The notes: generated from the sequence alone by a model not told the origin. A DNA stretch of 64,000 nt from Mucilaginibacter phyllosphaerae (GCF_004378255.1 NZ_SNQG01000006.1:62001-126000), one strand, 5' to 3'. Shown: positions 27,413 to 35,982, counted from the stretch's first letter. A program made the numbers and translations.

Positions 27413-28001
27413 CATAGGTATAATAAATTACGGTGCCGGGAATATCTTTTCGCTCAAGTCTGCTTTAGACAGGTTGGGCATTGCCTACGGCATGGTAAAT
27501 ACCGAGGCCGACCTGCAGCAGTACGACCGTTATATTATACCGGGCGTAGGCCACGCCGGTGCAGCCATGCACAAGCTGGAGCAAACTGGTTTAGTATCTG
27601 CCATAAAATCATTAAAAAAACCAACATTAGGCATTTGCGTAGGTATGCAATTACTAACCTCCTACAGCGAGGAGGGTGATGCAAACCTGCTGAACCTGTT
27701 CCCGATAAAAACACTTAAGTTTCCGAATAAGGACAATTTTAAGGTACCGCATACCGGCTGGAACCAGGTTTTTACAGAGAAAGAAAACCCGTTGTTTAAA
27801 AATATACCTGCCGGATCACACTTTTACTTTGTACATTCATACTTTATTGAGTATGATCAATCATTTACTTTATCATCAACCAGTTATATCAATAAATTTT
27901 CGGCATCAATTTGGCATGATAACTTTTATGGGGTACAGTTTCACCCCGAAAAGTCTGGCACTTATGGCGAAACATTGTTAAAAAACTTCTCAAATATTTA
28001 A
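27357..28001 (+). CDS. hisH: imidazole glycerol phosphate synthase subunit HisH with repeat-derived N-terminus
   Basis: HisH is the glutaminase subunit that supplies ammonia to HisF. The catalytic Cys94 is in GICVGMQLL, and the His-Glu pair is in QFHPEKS. The homologous part begins at residue 20 (IGIINYGAGN), giving a 195-residue core that matches the family. The first 19 residues come from a repeat element: its spacer provides the ATG and its right half encodes KLPLQGAGG. The codon at the expected native start is ATA (27414), one base away from ATG. The extension is probably tolerated at the N-terminus. It is followed by hisA after 3 nt. Confidence 0.93.
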   Translation: MVETNKDAFQKLPLQGAGGIGIINYGAGNIFSLKSALDRLGIAYGMVNTEADLQQYDRYIIPGVGHAGAAMHKLEQTGLVSAIKSLKKPTLGICVGMQLLTSYSEEGDANLLNLFPIKTLKFPNKDNFKVPHTGWNQVFTEKENPLFKNIPAGSHFYFVHSYFIEYDQSFTLSSTSYINKFSASIWHDNFYGVQFHPEKSGTYGETLLKNFSNI

Positions 28002-28004
28002 ATC

Positions 28005-28754
28005 ATGTATATTATTCCTGCAATTGATATTCTTAATAAAAAGGTTGTACGCCTGCGCGAAGGCGACTACGAGCAGGTAACAGAGTACGACGTTACACTT
28101 GAGGAAATGATTGAAAGGTACCAAAGCAACGGTACAAATTTCATCCACATTATAGATCTTAACGGCGCTAAAAACGATTTCAGCAACCAGCAGTACCTGT
28201 TTGATGTGATCCGCAAAACAGATATGAAGGTGCAGTACGGCGGTGGTATCCGCAGTATTGATAAGGTTAAAGAGCTGATAGATGCCGGCGTACACCGCGT
28301 TATTGTAGGCACCCAGGCTATTACCAACCCAGGCTTTTTAGATGACCTGAGCCAGGCTATTTGCGGGCGCGACAAATGCAGCGACCAGGTAGTTATTGCC
28401 ATAGATGTGCTGGACGAGGTGATCAAATACTCGGGATGGATGGAAAGCTCGCCCATCAAATTAATGGATTATGTGGATAAGTGCCTGGCGCTTGGTTTTT
28501 TCCGTTTTTTATGTACCGATATTAATAAAGATGGTAAACTGGGCGGTGCCGGTGTAGACCTGTACAGCAAACTGCTGGATCATTCTCCATTTATAAAACT
28601 CATCGCATCCGGCGGCGTAAGCTCTATGAAAGATATTGAAGAATTGAGCAAAATAAAGGTTGAGGCCTGCGTGGTTGGCAAAGCCATTTACGAAAACCAC
28701 ATCAGCATAGAAGAAATAAAAAACTGGAACTTAGAAAGTTTGATGTCGATATAG
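28005..28754 (+). CDS. hisA: ProFAR isomerase (phosphoribosylformimino-AICAR-P isomerase)
   Basis: HisA opens the aminoaldose ring of ProFAR to PRFAR. This half-barrel-duplication TIM barrel has 249 residues. The N-terminal catalytic Asp is in IPAIDILNKKVVRL. Phosphate-binding loops are GGGIRS and ASGGVSSM, and the C-terminal catalytic Asp region reads CTDINKDGKLGG. It starts 3 nt after hisH. The following intergenic sequence is the left end of the DUF559 element. Confidence 0.97.
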   Translation: MYIIPAIDILNKKVVRLREGDYEQVTEYDVTLEEMIERYQSNGTNFIHIIDLNGAKNDFSNQQYLFDVIRKTDMKVQYGGGIRSIDKVKELIDAGVHRVIVGTQAITNPGFLDDLSQAICGRDKCSDQVVIAIDVLDEVIKYSGWMESSPIKLMDYVDKCLALGFFRFLCTDINKDGKLGGAGVDLYSKLLDHSPFIKLIASGGVSSMKDIEELSKIKVEACVVGKAIYENHISIEEIKNWNLESLMSI

Positions 28755-28759
28755 ATACA

Positions 28760-29177
28760 AAGCCCCCTACCCCCCTAAAGGGGTAATTCAATATGAAAAA
28801 TAAGATGTCTCAGGGCGCAGATTATCTGATTTTTAGAAATGCTGCACACCTTCGAAACGTTGCAACAGACGCCGAAAACTTATTGTGGCACTTTTTAAAA
28901 GGCAAACAATTGGGGGCTAAATTCAGGCGACAACATCCAATCGGCATTTACATTGCAGATTTCTACTGTCATGAGCATAAGATTATTATAGAAATTGACG
29001 GTAGTATCCATGATCGATTAGACGTCGCTGCTAATGACATCATCAGACAGCAAAATCTGGAGAAGGACGGTCTCAAAGTAATTAGGTTTTCAAATCAGGA
29101 TATATTTACTCGTTTAAAACAAGTATTGGAAAATATAAAATCAAATTTCGGTTCCCCCTTTAGGGGGTTAGGGGGCT
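28760..29177 (+). mobile_element. candidate mobile element: DUF559 gene between inverted repeats, inserted upstream of hisF
   Basis: The left end (28760-28785, AAGCCCCCTACCCCCCTAAA and following bases) and the right end (29152-29177, TTCCCCCTTTAGGGGGTTAG and following bases) are near-perfect inverted copies. They belong to the same family as the short paired palindromes at 23636, 27319, 29937 and 62433. Where those carry a 25-50 nt spacer, this copy carries a complete DUF559 domain. The right end is read through in frame into hisF. Mobility is inferred from the structure and from the dispersed relatives; no target-site duplication was recognised. Confidence 0.65.
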
Positions 29178-29935
29178 CCGGGCTCGCTAAACGTATCATC
29201 CCCTGCCTTGATGTTAAAGACGGCCGCACGGTTAAAGGTGTAAACTTTGTTGACCTGCGCGATGCCGGCGACCCGGTAGAACTGGCCTGGAACTATTCGC
29301 AGCAGGGCGCTGATGAACTGGTATTTTTGGATATTACCGCTACGGTAGAGCGCCGCAAAACCATGGTAGAGCTGGTAAAAGCTGTGGCCAGGCAAATTAA
29401 TATCCCTTTTACCATTGGCGGCGGCATCAACGAAATTGCCGATGCAGACGCGTTGCTGAATGCCGGTGCAGATAAGATCTCCATCAATTCGGCTGCAGTA
29501 CGCAACCCGGCCCTGATAGATGAACTGGCTAAAGCCTTTGGGGTACAATTTGTAGTGATAGCGGTTGATACCAGGGTAACAGGCGATAAAAACATCGTAC
29601 ACCTGAATGGCGGCAGGCTGCCGACTGAAAAACAAACATTAGACTGGATCATAGAAGCCGAAAGCCGCGGAGCAGGCGAAATACTACTCACCTCTATGGA
29701 CCACGACGGTACCAAAGCAGGTTTTGATAACGGCCTGCTTAAGTTAGTTAACGATAAGGTAAACATCCCGGTGATAGCCTCGGGTGGCGCAGGGTCTGTA
29801 CAGCATTTTGTGGATGTATTCCAAAAAACAAATGTTGATGCCGCGCTGGCAGCCTCGGTGTTTCATTATGGAGAGATCCTGATACCCGATCTGAAATCGG
29901 TTTTAAGAGAAAATAATATTGAGGTGAGGGTGTAA
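28793..29935 (+). CDS. hisF: DUF559 nuclease-like domain fused to imidazole glycerol phosphate synthase subunit HisF
   Basis: Residues 1 to about 118 are a DUF559 domain, a relative of Vsr-type and PD-(D/E)XK endonucleases, with the conserved pattern [24 protein letters not shown] and [11 protein letters not shown] (acidic residues E28, D56, E67, D69). Residues 119-130 ([12 protein letters not shown]) are encoded by a repeat end. Residues 131-380 are a complete His[15 protein letters not shown] with catalytic Asp140, equivalent to Asp11 of T. maritima, then GGGINE and [12 protein letters not shown]. The HisF part has exactly the usual length minus its Met: codon 130 is GGG where HisF normally has ATG. 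No other nearby ATG could start HisF, so it is made as a fusion or by unusual internal initiation. HisF forms IGP and AICAR with ammonia from HisH. Confidence 0.92.
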   Translation: MKNKMSQGADYLIFRNAAHLRNVATDAENLLWHFLKGKQLGAKFRRQHPIGIYIADFYCHEHKIIIEIDGSIHDRLDVAANDIIRQQNLEKDGLKVIRFSNQDIFTRLKQVLENIKSNFGSPFRGLGGSGLAKRIIPCLDVKDGRTVKGVNFVDLRDAGDPVELAWNYSQQGADELVFLDITATVERRKTMVELVKAVARQINIPFTIGGGINEIADADALLNAGADKISINSAAVRNPALIDELAKAFGVQFVVIAVDTRVTGDKNIVHLNGGRLPTEKQTLDWIIEAESRGAGEILLTSMDHDGTKAGFDNGLLKLVNDKVNIPVIASGGAGSVQHFVDVFQKTNVDAALAASVFHYGEILIPDLKSVLRENNIEVRV

Positions 29936-29936
29936 G

Positions 29937-30036
29937 AGCCTTACCCAAACCCTCCCCGAAAGGGAGGGCTTATAAATAAATTTAATAAATAACAATTATC
30001 AAGTTTCCCCTTTCGGGGGAGATTTAGAGGGGGCTT
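29937..30036. repeat. AGCCCC/GGGGCT inverted pair between hisF and hisI
   Basis: The left half (29937-29972) contains ACCCTCCCCGAAAGGGAGGG; the right half (30001-30036) ends GATTTAGAGGGGGCTT immediately before the hisIE ATG. The AT-rich spacer between them is 28 nt. The layout is the same as at the hisG-hisD junction. Confidence 0.88.
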
Positions 30037-30624
30037 ATGAACATCGACTTTAACAAAACAGACGGTTTAATACCCGTAATTATACAGGACGAGCAAACGC
30101 TTGAAGTACTGATGCTGGGATACATGAACCAGGAAGCTTACGATAAAACTGTACAGGAAAACGTAGTAACCTTTTTTTCCCGCTCCAAAAACCGTTTGTG
30201 GACCAAGGGCGAAACCAGCCAGAATTACCTGCATGTAAAAAGCATGCATATAGATTGCGATAACGATACCCTGCTGATAAAAGCAAAAGCCGACGGCCCG
30301 ACCTGCCATACCGGCTCGCGCAGTTGTTTCCAAACGGAGTATAACCAAAACTTTTTAATGCAGTTGGAGAACATCATTGCCGATAGGTACGAAAAACCTA
30401 CCGAGGAATCTTACATCAACAAACTCCGCAAAAAAGGCCTTAAAAAAATCACCCAAAAAGTGGGCGAAGAAGGTGTTGAGGTAGTGATAGCCGCCCTTTA
30501 CGAAACGGAGGAAGAACTGGTTGATGAAGCGTCTGATCTGGTGTTTCACCTGTTGGTGCTGCTAAAAGAAAAAGGGTTAAATTTAGAGCGTATAGCCAAG
30601 AATTTAGAACAGAGACATAAGTAA
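30037..30624 (+). CDS. hisIE: bifunctional phosphoribosyl-AMP cyclohydrolase / phosphoribosyl-ATP pyrophosphatase
   Basis: This protein performs steps two and three of histidine synthesis. The N-terminal HisI domain (about residues 1-100) has the metal-binding IDCDNDTLL motif and the [10 protein letters not shown] cysteine motif. The C-terminal HisE domain (about 110-195) is a helical pyrophosphatase with the [13 protein letters not shown] and [13 protein letters not shown] acidic motifs. The 195-residue length is typical of the fused form. It is the last gene of the his operon. Confidence 0.96.
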   Translation: MNIDFNKTDGLIPVIIQDEQTLEVLMLGYMNQEAYDKTVQENVVTFFSRSKNRLWTKGETSQNYLHVKSMHIDCDNDTLLIKAKADGPTCHTGSRSCFQTEYNQNFLMQLENIIADRYEKPTEESYINKLRKKGLKKITQKVGEEGVEVVIAALYETEEELVDEASDLVFHLLVLLKEKGLNLERIAKNLEQRHK

Positions 30625-30699
30625 GCCTATAGTCGATAGTCATTGATCCTGAGTAATTGGATTGGTGCTATAGCCTGTAGTCTATTGACCATCTACTAT
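30625..30699. repeat. CTATAG/GTCTATTGACC-type repeat downstream of hisIE
   Basis: The gap contains related short words (CTATAGTCGATAGTC, CTATAGCCTGTAGTCTATTG) of the kind also seen at 48174-48238 and 54489-54596. The palindromic structure is degenerate and the family boundary is unclear. Confidence 0.4.
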
Positions 30700-31605
30700 A
30701 TGATCACCGTACACAAAGCAGCAGAACTTACCGGCCACAGCAACCCTATATTTAGCCTGGAGCTTTCTCAAAAGCCCGGTGTATTGTTTAGTGGCGGTAA
30801 CGATAAAGGGCTGGTGGAATGGAGCCTGGAAAATAACTCTTTTATCAAGGTGATGTTCCCGGTAATGGCTTCTATCTATGCTATTCATTGCCCGGTTGGT
30901 TATCCGTTAATGTTTGCCGGCCTGCGCAGCGGCGAAGTACTGGTGTTTGATTTTATCGGGCAAAAGATCACGCACCGGTTAAGGCATCATATTAAACCGA
31001 TATTTGATATTAAATCATCTGCACAAAAAGATGAGTTGTTGATAGCCTGCGAAGACGGTACCGTATCTGTATGGAGCCTTAAAACCCTACAATTATTGCA
31101 CAGCATACCTGTATCTAACGATACCGTACGCTGCATTACCATAAACCCTGCAGAAAACAGGGTGGCATTTGGCTGCCGCGATAACCGTATCGTAATTTAC
31201 GATCTGGAGGATTACAGCCTCATTAAAGCACTTATTGGCCATACTATGGCCGTGTTTTCACTCCAATATGCCCCTGCCGGAGATTATCTTATATCCGGCT
31301 CGCGCGATGCACAGGTAAAAATATGGGATAATAAAACCTATTCCCTGCTGCAAAACATACCTGCCCACCTCTTCGCGGTAAACCACATTGCCTTTCATCC
31401 TACCCGCCCTTATTTTGCAACGGCAAGTATGGATAAAAGCATTAAAATTTGGGATGCCATTGATTTTAAACTTCGTAAGATCATCAGCCGTGAAAAGGGC
31501 TACGCTTCCCATGCGTTATCCGTCAACAAAATTGCCTGGAATGGCGATCAGCTGATATCTACCGGGGATGATAAAAACATTATGATCTGGGCTGTTTCAT
31601 TCTAA
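30700..31605 (+). CDS. WD40 repeat protein
   Basis: This cytoplasmic beta-propeller protein has 301 residues from the ATG at 30700 (MITVHKAAELTGH). The longer frame from a TTG at 30643 lies in repeat sequence and was rejected. At least six to seven WD40 blades can be traced, the clearest being ISGSRDAQVKIWDNKTY, FATASMDKSIKIWDAID and LISTGDDKNIMIWAV. There is no signal peptide or catalytic domain. Such proteins act as protein-binding scaffolds; the partner is unknown. It follows hisIE by 75 nt and may be co-transcribed with it, though no function in histidine synthesis is implied. Confidence 0.85.
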   Translation: MITVHKAAELTGHSNPIFSLELSQKPGVLFSGGNDKGLVEWSLENNSFIKVMFPVMASIYAIHCPVGYPLMFAGLRSGEVLVFDFIGQKITHRLRHHIKPIFDIKSSAQKDELLIACEDGTVSVWSLKTLQLLHSIPVSNDTVRCITINPAENRVAFGCRDNRIVIYDLEDYSLIKALIGHTMAVFSLQYAPAGDYLISGSRDAQVKIWDNKTYSLLQNIPAHLFAVNHIAFHPTRPYFATASMDKSIKIWDAIDFKLRKIISREKGYASHALSVNKIAWNGDQLISTGDDKNIMIWAVSF

Positions 31606-31762
31606 AAGTCCCGACACGCCACAATTAATCATTAGTTATTTATCCGTTCACAAATATTCAATTTGTTCATTTTGTTCATTAATTATTAACTATAACTAAA
31701 TTTATTTCCCTTCGTTTAACTTTAAAAATTAGCTGATACCAGTTAAGCTTTTTAAGGTAAGG

Positions 31763-34700
31763 ATGAAGTGGATTTTATTTAGTTGGATAATTATACTTTT
31801 TACGCTTTTAAGTTTTAAAACTTACTCGCAATCTAATTATAACTGGCAAGGGGGCACAAGTGCAGATTGGAGTAATGCGGCCAACTGGCGCATAGGGTCC
31901 TCGGTTACAGCGCCACCCACCCCGCCAGGTACTTTAGATAACGTATTTATTGGTGTTAATGGTGTCGCGTTTACTAATCAGCCCCAAATAAATGCAGGCT
32001 ATGAGCCTACGGTTGCCGCTGTTACCCTGGGTGCTATTAAAACTGTGGCACTCACTGTAAACGGTAAGTTAACCGTTACCGGTAATTTTATACAAAGGCA
32101 TAACAACTCGGGGGGTAGCATAGCCCCTGCTTTAAGTGGCTCGGGCACAATTAACTGTAATAATTTATCGGTGGGTGATGGCACAACGCTGGCGGCACCT
32201 TTTTTGGGTTTATCATCCCAAACTTTTTCAACCGTTTTAACGTCAACCGTTGCTAACCTCAATATCACTAATAATTTAACGCTTAATACTAACAGCTCAA
32301 GCGCCTTGCTGGTTATTATTATACCGATAGTTTCATACAATGTAGCCAACCCATATTTTTATTTAAATGGCGGAACCCTGACAGTGGGTAACGCTATCGC
32401 TACGGCAAATAACAATTATGTAAATTCTGGCAGTACAACCAATCTGGCTGCATTTGGCATCACTGCAAATACCGCAGCATCTACTTTATACTTAAACGGC
32501 GCCACACCATTGGCGCTTGATGCAATCGGCGCGGGCAGCGCCGATTTTTACACTCCGGGCACTTTTCCAAGCACCGTGATTTATAATTACACAGGCGTGG
32601 GCATACAAACAGTTTATACTTCTGGCCAGGCAAGGTTTAGCGCAACGCCGGCATCCTATCAAAATATACAGTTTGCAGGCAGCGGTGCCAAAAACATCCA
32701 AAGTGCCACCCTATCTGTTGCAGGCAACTGGAGCTCGGCAGGCGGCAAGGTTGATGCCGTAACCAATAACCCAACGGTAAGCTTTCAGGGTACTACACAA
32801 ACATTAACCGATGCCGGATCTGACGGTGGCAATGGCGTAACTTTTAAAAACGTAACTTTTACCGGCGGCGGCACAAAAACCATGTCGTCGGGTAAATTTA
32901 ATATAGCTACAACCGGTATTTTAACCATGGCATCAAGCTCTGTACTGGATGCCAACGGAAAGCTAACCCTTTTTTCTGATCTCAGCTCTTCGGCAGCTGT
33001 GGCGGTTATACCCACAGGCAGCAGCATTATTAATGATGTTGCCGTGCAACGCTACCTGATTGGTGGTGCCGCACAGGTTTTAGGGGTGTACACCGCCCGT
33101 GGTTACCGCATGCTTTCATCGCCGGTAAATTACAATGGCACGGCCTACCTGCCGCTAAATTATATAGGCAATAGCGCCTTAACAGGCGGCCCGGGCAGCG
33201 GCTTTACCGTAACCAATAATAACCCCACCATTTACCTTTACCGCGAAGATGTACCCCCAAGCAACGCCGGTTTTAACGCCGGCAGGCATAAAGGGTTATT
33301 AAGTATTAACAGCGGCAATATCGTTAACGTATCCGGCGCGGGTAATCTACAGGTACCTGTAGGCAATGGCTTTATATTTTACTTTGTAGGTAATACTGCT
33401 AACCCCACCACCAAAACCATAGCACCATATGCCGCCCCGGAGAATACTACTATTACTGCCGTAGGCCGCCTTAACCAGGGGGATGTGCCTGTAAACCTCT
33501 GGTATAACCCGGGCGGGGCAACGGCACCAACTACCAATAAACTCTCGTACACAGCATCATTAGGTACGCTGGCCGGTTATAATATGGTGGGCAACCCATA
33601 TGCCTCTACGCTTGATCTGGATGCGGTAATTGCAGATAACACCGCCGGTATAAGCAATACCGTTTACGAGTTGTACAATGTAAACCCCGGCCAAAAGTAT
33701 GTGGCCTATAATAAAGGTGGCTCGTCTGACCCGAAAGCGAGCCGTTATGCAGTTAGCGGGCAAGGCTTTATTGTAAGGGCAAAAGCAACTAATGGCTCTT
33801 TAACCTTTCGCGAATCTGAAAAGGTACCTGCACAGCAGGTTATTATCCCCACCCTGTTAATGGGCATACCGGTAATGCAGGCACAGGCTATAACCGGCTT
33901 TTACATTAAAATGGAGCGCGACAGTTTAATTGATGATTATTGCGGCATCTATTTTAACACTGGTGCATCGGCCAATTACGATGAGGAGGATGCGCAGGAT
34001 CTTGACGGCGCCTCATCACAGGTGTACATGTCCAGCTATAGCGCCGATGGTGTACGTACCGCCATTAACCACATGCCCGATTACCGGAAAGGGCCCGGCA
34101 TTAAATTATACGTAAACGCTGCAAAGGACGGGTTATACAAATTAAAAATAGAAGACATCCGCAATATCGACCCGTTGTATGATATCTGGTTAAAGGATAA
34201 TTATAAAAAAGATTCGCTAAACCTGCGCCTGTATAATACCTATGGCTTTAATGTGATTAAAAGCGATACTTCATCATTTGGGGCAAACCGCTTTAAACTG
34301 GTTATACGCCGCCAGCCCCTGCCACCTTATCAGCTGATAAACTTTACAGCCCAAAAAGTTAACGAAGGCATCAAAATAAGCTGGAAAACATACAACGAGG
34401 GTAACTTTACCGGTTTCGAACTGCAAAAAACACAGCCTCAATACACCACCATTTACAGTGTGCAAAGTAATGGCAGCAACACTTATAGTTATATAGACCG
34501 CAACCCATCGGCAGGTAGCAATACTTATCGTTTAAAACAAAACGATATTGATAATCATAGCACACTATCCAACCCCATCAGTGTACAACTGCAGGACCCG
34601 GCATTCGGCAGGCTGTTAAGCATCTACCCCAACCCCGCTGCCGAATCTATACAGGTTTATTTAAACACGGCCGATACCCAAACCAGCTATAAAGCAAAAA

Positions 34701-34855
34701 TTTACGATTACAGCGGCATTATGGTAATGCAAAAAACCATGCAAAGCGGCGACTGGTCGCAATATGTGGGGAAGCTAAGGCCGGGCACTTACATTTTTGA
34801 GTTAAGCAAAACCAGCGGCGAATATGTTGGCCGGGCCAAGTTTATAAAAAAGTAA
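31763..34855 (+). CDS. large secreted protein with T9SS type A C-terminal sorting domain
   Basis: This is a 1030-residue exported protein. A signal peptide (MKWILFSWIIILFTLLSFKT followed by YSQ, about residues 1-23) precedes a beta-rich region of low-complexity Gly/Thr/Asn repeats similar to those in adhesin-like proteins (YNWQGGTSADWSNAANW at its start). The C-terminal 80 residues are a typical type IX secretion domain, with LLSIYPNPAAESIQV, IYDYSGIMVMQK and LRPGTYIFELSK. It is therefore exported by the Sec system, passed through T9SS and attached to the cell surface or released. No catalytic domain was recognised. The 157-nt AT-rich region before it has tandem TTTGTTCATT words and a weak TAAATTTA, but no confident promoter. 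Confidence 0.88.
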   Translation: MKWILFSWIIILFTLLSFKTYSQSNYNWQGGTSADWSNAANWRIGSSVTAPPTPPGTLDNVFIGVNGVAFTNQPQINAGYEPTVAAVTLGAIKTVALTVNGKLTVTGNFIQRHNNSGGSIAPALSGSGTINCNNLSVGDGTTLAAPFLGLSSQTFSTVLTSTVANLNITNNLTLNTNSSSALLVIIIPIVSYNVANPYFYLNGGTLTVGNAIATANNNYVNSGSTTNLAAFGITANTAASTLYLNGATPLALDAIGAGSADFYTPGTFPSTVIYNYTGVGIQTVYTSGQARFSATPASYQNIQFAGSGAKNIQSATLSVAGNWSSAGGKVDAVTNNPTVSFQGTTQTLTDAGSDGGNGVTFKNVTFTGGGTKTMSSGKFNIATTGILTMASSSVLDANGKLTLFSDLSSSAAVAVIPTGSSIINDVAVQRYLIGGAAQVLGVYTARGYRMLSSPVNYNGTAYLPLNYIGNSALTGGPGSGFTVTNNNPTIYLYREDVPPSNAGFNAGRHKGLLSINSGNIVNVSGAGNLQVPVGNGFIFYFVGNTANPTTKTIAPYAAPENTTITAVGRLNQGDVPVNLWYNPGGATAPTTNKLSYTASLGTLAGYNMVGNPYASTLDLDAVIADNTAGISNTVYELYNVNPGQKYVAYNKGGSSDPKASRYAVSGQGFIVRAKATNGSLTFRESEKVPAQQVIIPTLLMGIPVMQAQAITGFYIKMERDSLIDDYCGIYFNTGASANYDEEDAQDLDGASSQVYMSSYSADGVRTAINHMPDYRKGPGIKLYVNAAKDGLYKLKIEDIRNIDPLYDIWLKDNYKKDSLNLRLYNTYGFNVIKSDTSSFGANRFKLVIRRQPLPPYQLINFTAQKVNEGIKISWKTYNEGNFTGFELQKTQPQYTTIYSVQSNGSNTYSYIDRNPSAGSNTYRLKQNDIDNHSTLSNPISVQLQDPAFGRLLSIYPNPAAESIQVYLNTADTQTSYKAKIYDYSGIMVMQKTMQSGDWSQYVGKLRPGTYIFELSKTSGEYVGRAKFIKK

Positions 34856-34896
34856 AATACACACTGCCCGTACTATTGAAAAAAAGGAGGATGAAG

Positions 34897-35118
34897 ATGA
34901 GCGTGAAAACAACAATTAAAATACTGACTGTAAATACCGTTATTTTTTGCCTGATGATAGTGCCTCAACTGGCCATGGCACAAATAGACGACCCGCCGTG
35001 CGGTGGCGATGACCCTTATGGTACCGATTGCCCTGTAGACAGCGGGCTATGGATCCTGGTGGCCTTAGGTATTATTTTAGGCATCTATTCTATAAACCAC
35101 TCTAAAAAAACGTCATGA
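34897..35118 (+). CDS. small exported protein with PID-CTERM-like C-terminus
   Basis: This gene encodes about 73 residues from ATG 34897. ATG 34891 and TTG 34876 are in-frame alternatives, but AGGAGG at 34885-34890 sits at good spacing for 34897. The protein has a signal peptide ending ...AMAQ, a short Asp/Pro/Gly/Cys-rich segment (PPCGGDDPYGTDCPVDSG), a hydrophobic helix and a basic tail (NHSKK). That three-part end resembles the PID-CTERM sorting signals of Bacteroidota (P-I/V-D-G then helix then basic). It lies 41 nt downstream of the T9SS protein and is probably co-transcribed. Function unknown. Confidence 0.72.
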   Translation: MSVKTTIKILTVNTVIFCLMIVPQLAMAQIDDPPCGGDDPYGTDCPVDSGLWILVALGIILGIYSINHSKKTS

Positions 35119-35137
35119 AAAGTTTGCAGGCAATACG

Positions 35138-35899
35138 CTAAAGGTAACGCTTTATAATTTTAAGGCGATGTGTATAGCGTTTAAGCTCTTCTGAATAAAT
35201 ACCCTGTGTATCAATCATATCAATTTTTACTTTGCCCGATGCATGGATAATTTGCCCGCCGCCCAGTATGATCCCTACATGCGTTATGCGGCCTTCCTCG
35301 TTATTAAAAAAAGCAAGGTCGCCTGTTTTAGCTGTCAATACAGAATCTACCGTTGTACCCTCCTGCGCCTGTAGCGATGCATCGCGTTTAAGCTGAATGC
35401 CCTTTAATTTATAAACAACCTGCGTAAAGCCCGAGCAATCTATCCCCATATGGGTTTTGCCGCCCCATAAATACGGCGAGTTTAAAAAGGACTGTGCAAT
35501 ATTGGCTATTCCATCCGTTTCGCCTATTTCGCCAATTATTTCAAACCGCTGGTTGCCTATATAACTGGTTGTACCTTCTAAAAAAACCAAAGAAGAGCCT
35601 GCCGGCAGATACAGTATGGTATTATCGGTTATTTTCCAGGCCTGGGTAATGGCACGGTAGGTTACCGGGGCTGGGTTTTGCAGCAGGCGTTTATAAGCCA
35701 GGTGGCCAAGCATTACAAACTGCAGCCGGTCTATCCAGCCGGTGTAATTATCTAAAGCCGTAGTGATTTGCACCCATTTATCCTTCCACTCCAATATCTC
35801 AAATGCTTCCCCAAATAAAACCTGCGATACCATTTCACTGCGATCGCTTGGTTCGGCACGCAGGGGCACTACAGCTAAATTACAAATTCCGTACTCCAT
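35138..35899 (-). CDS. C40 family (NlpC/P60) peptidase with SH3-like domains
   Basis: This is probably a gamma-D-glutamyl-diaminopimelate peptidase acting on murein peptides. Residues about 1-120 form two SH3-like domains (VPLRAEPSDRSEMVSQVLFG at the first). The catalytic NlpC/P60 domain follows, with Cys in MGIDCSGFTQ, His in ITHVGIILGGG and a further polar residue in IIHASG. The 253-residue protein has no signal peptide, so a cytoplasmic role in recycling of muropeptides is plausible, as for YkfC-like enzymes. The window also encodes a dipeptide epimerase (52430-53533) that could act on its products, but the two genes are far apart. Confidence 0.88.
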   Translation of the reverse strand: MEYGICNLAVVPLRAEPSDRSEMVSQVLFGEAFEILEWKDKWVQITTALDNYTGWIDRLQFVMLGHLAYKRLLQNPAPVTYRAITQAWKITDNTILYLPAGSSLVFLEGTTSYIGNQRFEIIGEIGETDGIANIAQSFLNSPYLWGGKTHMGIDCSGFTQVVYKLKGIQLKRDASLQAQEGTTVDSVLTAKTGDLAFFNNEEGRITHVGIILGGGQIIHASGKVKIDMIDTQGIYSEELKRYTHRLKIIKRYL

Positions 35900-35943
35900 T
35901 TAAATCACCAGATTGATACGAAAGATAGATAATATTGTTCTTT

Positions 35944-35982
35944 TAAACAAAAAAGGGGAAAGCATTATGTGCTTTCCCCTTT
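35944..35982 (-). terminator. terminator of the ferredoxin gene
   Basis: AAAGGGGAAAGC (35952-35963) and GCTTTCCCCTTT (35971-35982) form a perfect 12-bp stem with a seven-base loop. On the minus strand it is followed by a T-rich tail. It lies about 20 nt past the ferredoxin stop codon. Confidence 0.85.

Noticed and set aside
28793..29185. Sequencing frameshift joining an independent DUF559 gene to hisF
   Set aside because: The fusion is in frame without any shift; the DUF559 part, the linker and HisF are all intact. The native HisF Met codon is GGG, so a simple overlap is not the explanation. An assembly error cannot be fully excluded but is not needed.
31606..31762. Promoter of the T9SS protein
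   Set aside because: There are TTTG words and a TAAATTTA, but spacing is 22 nt and the -7 lacks the final G. Too weak to list.
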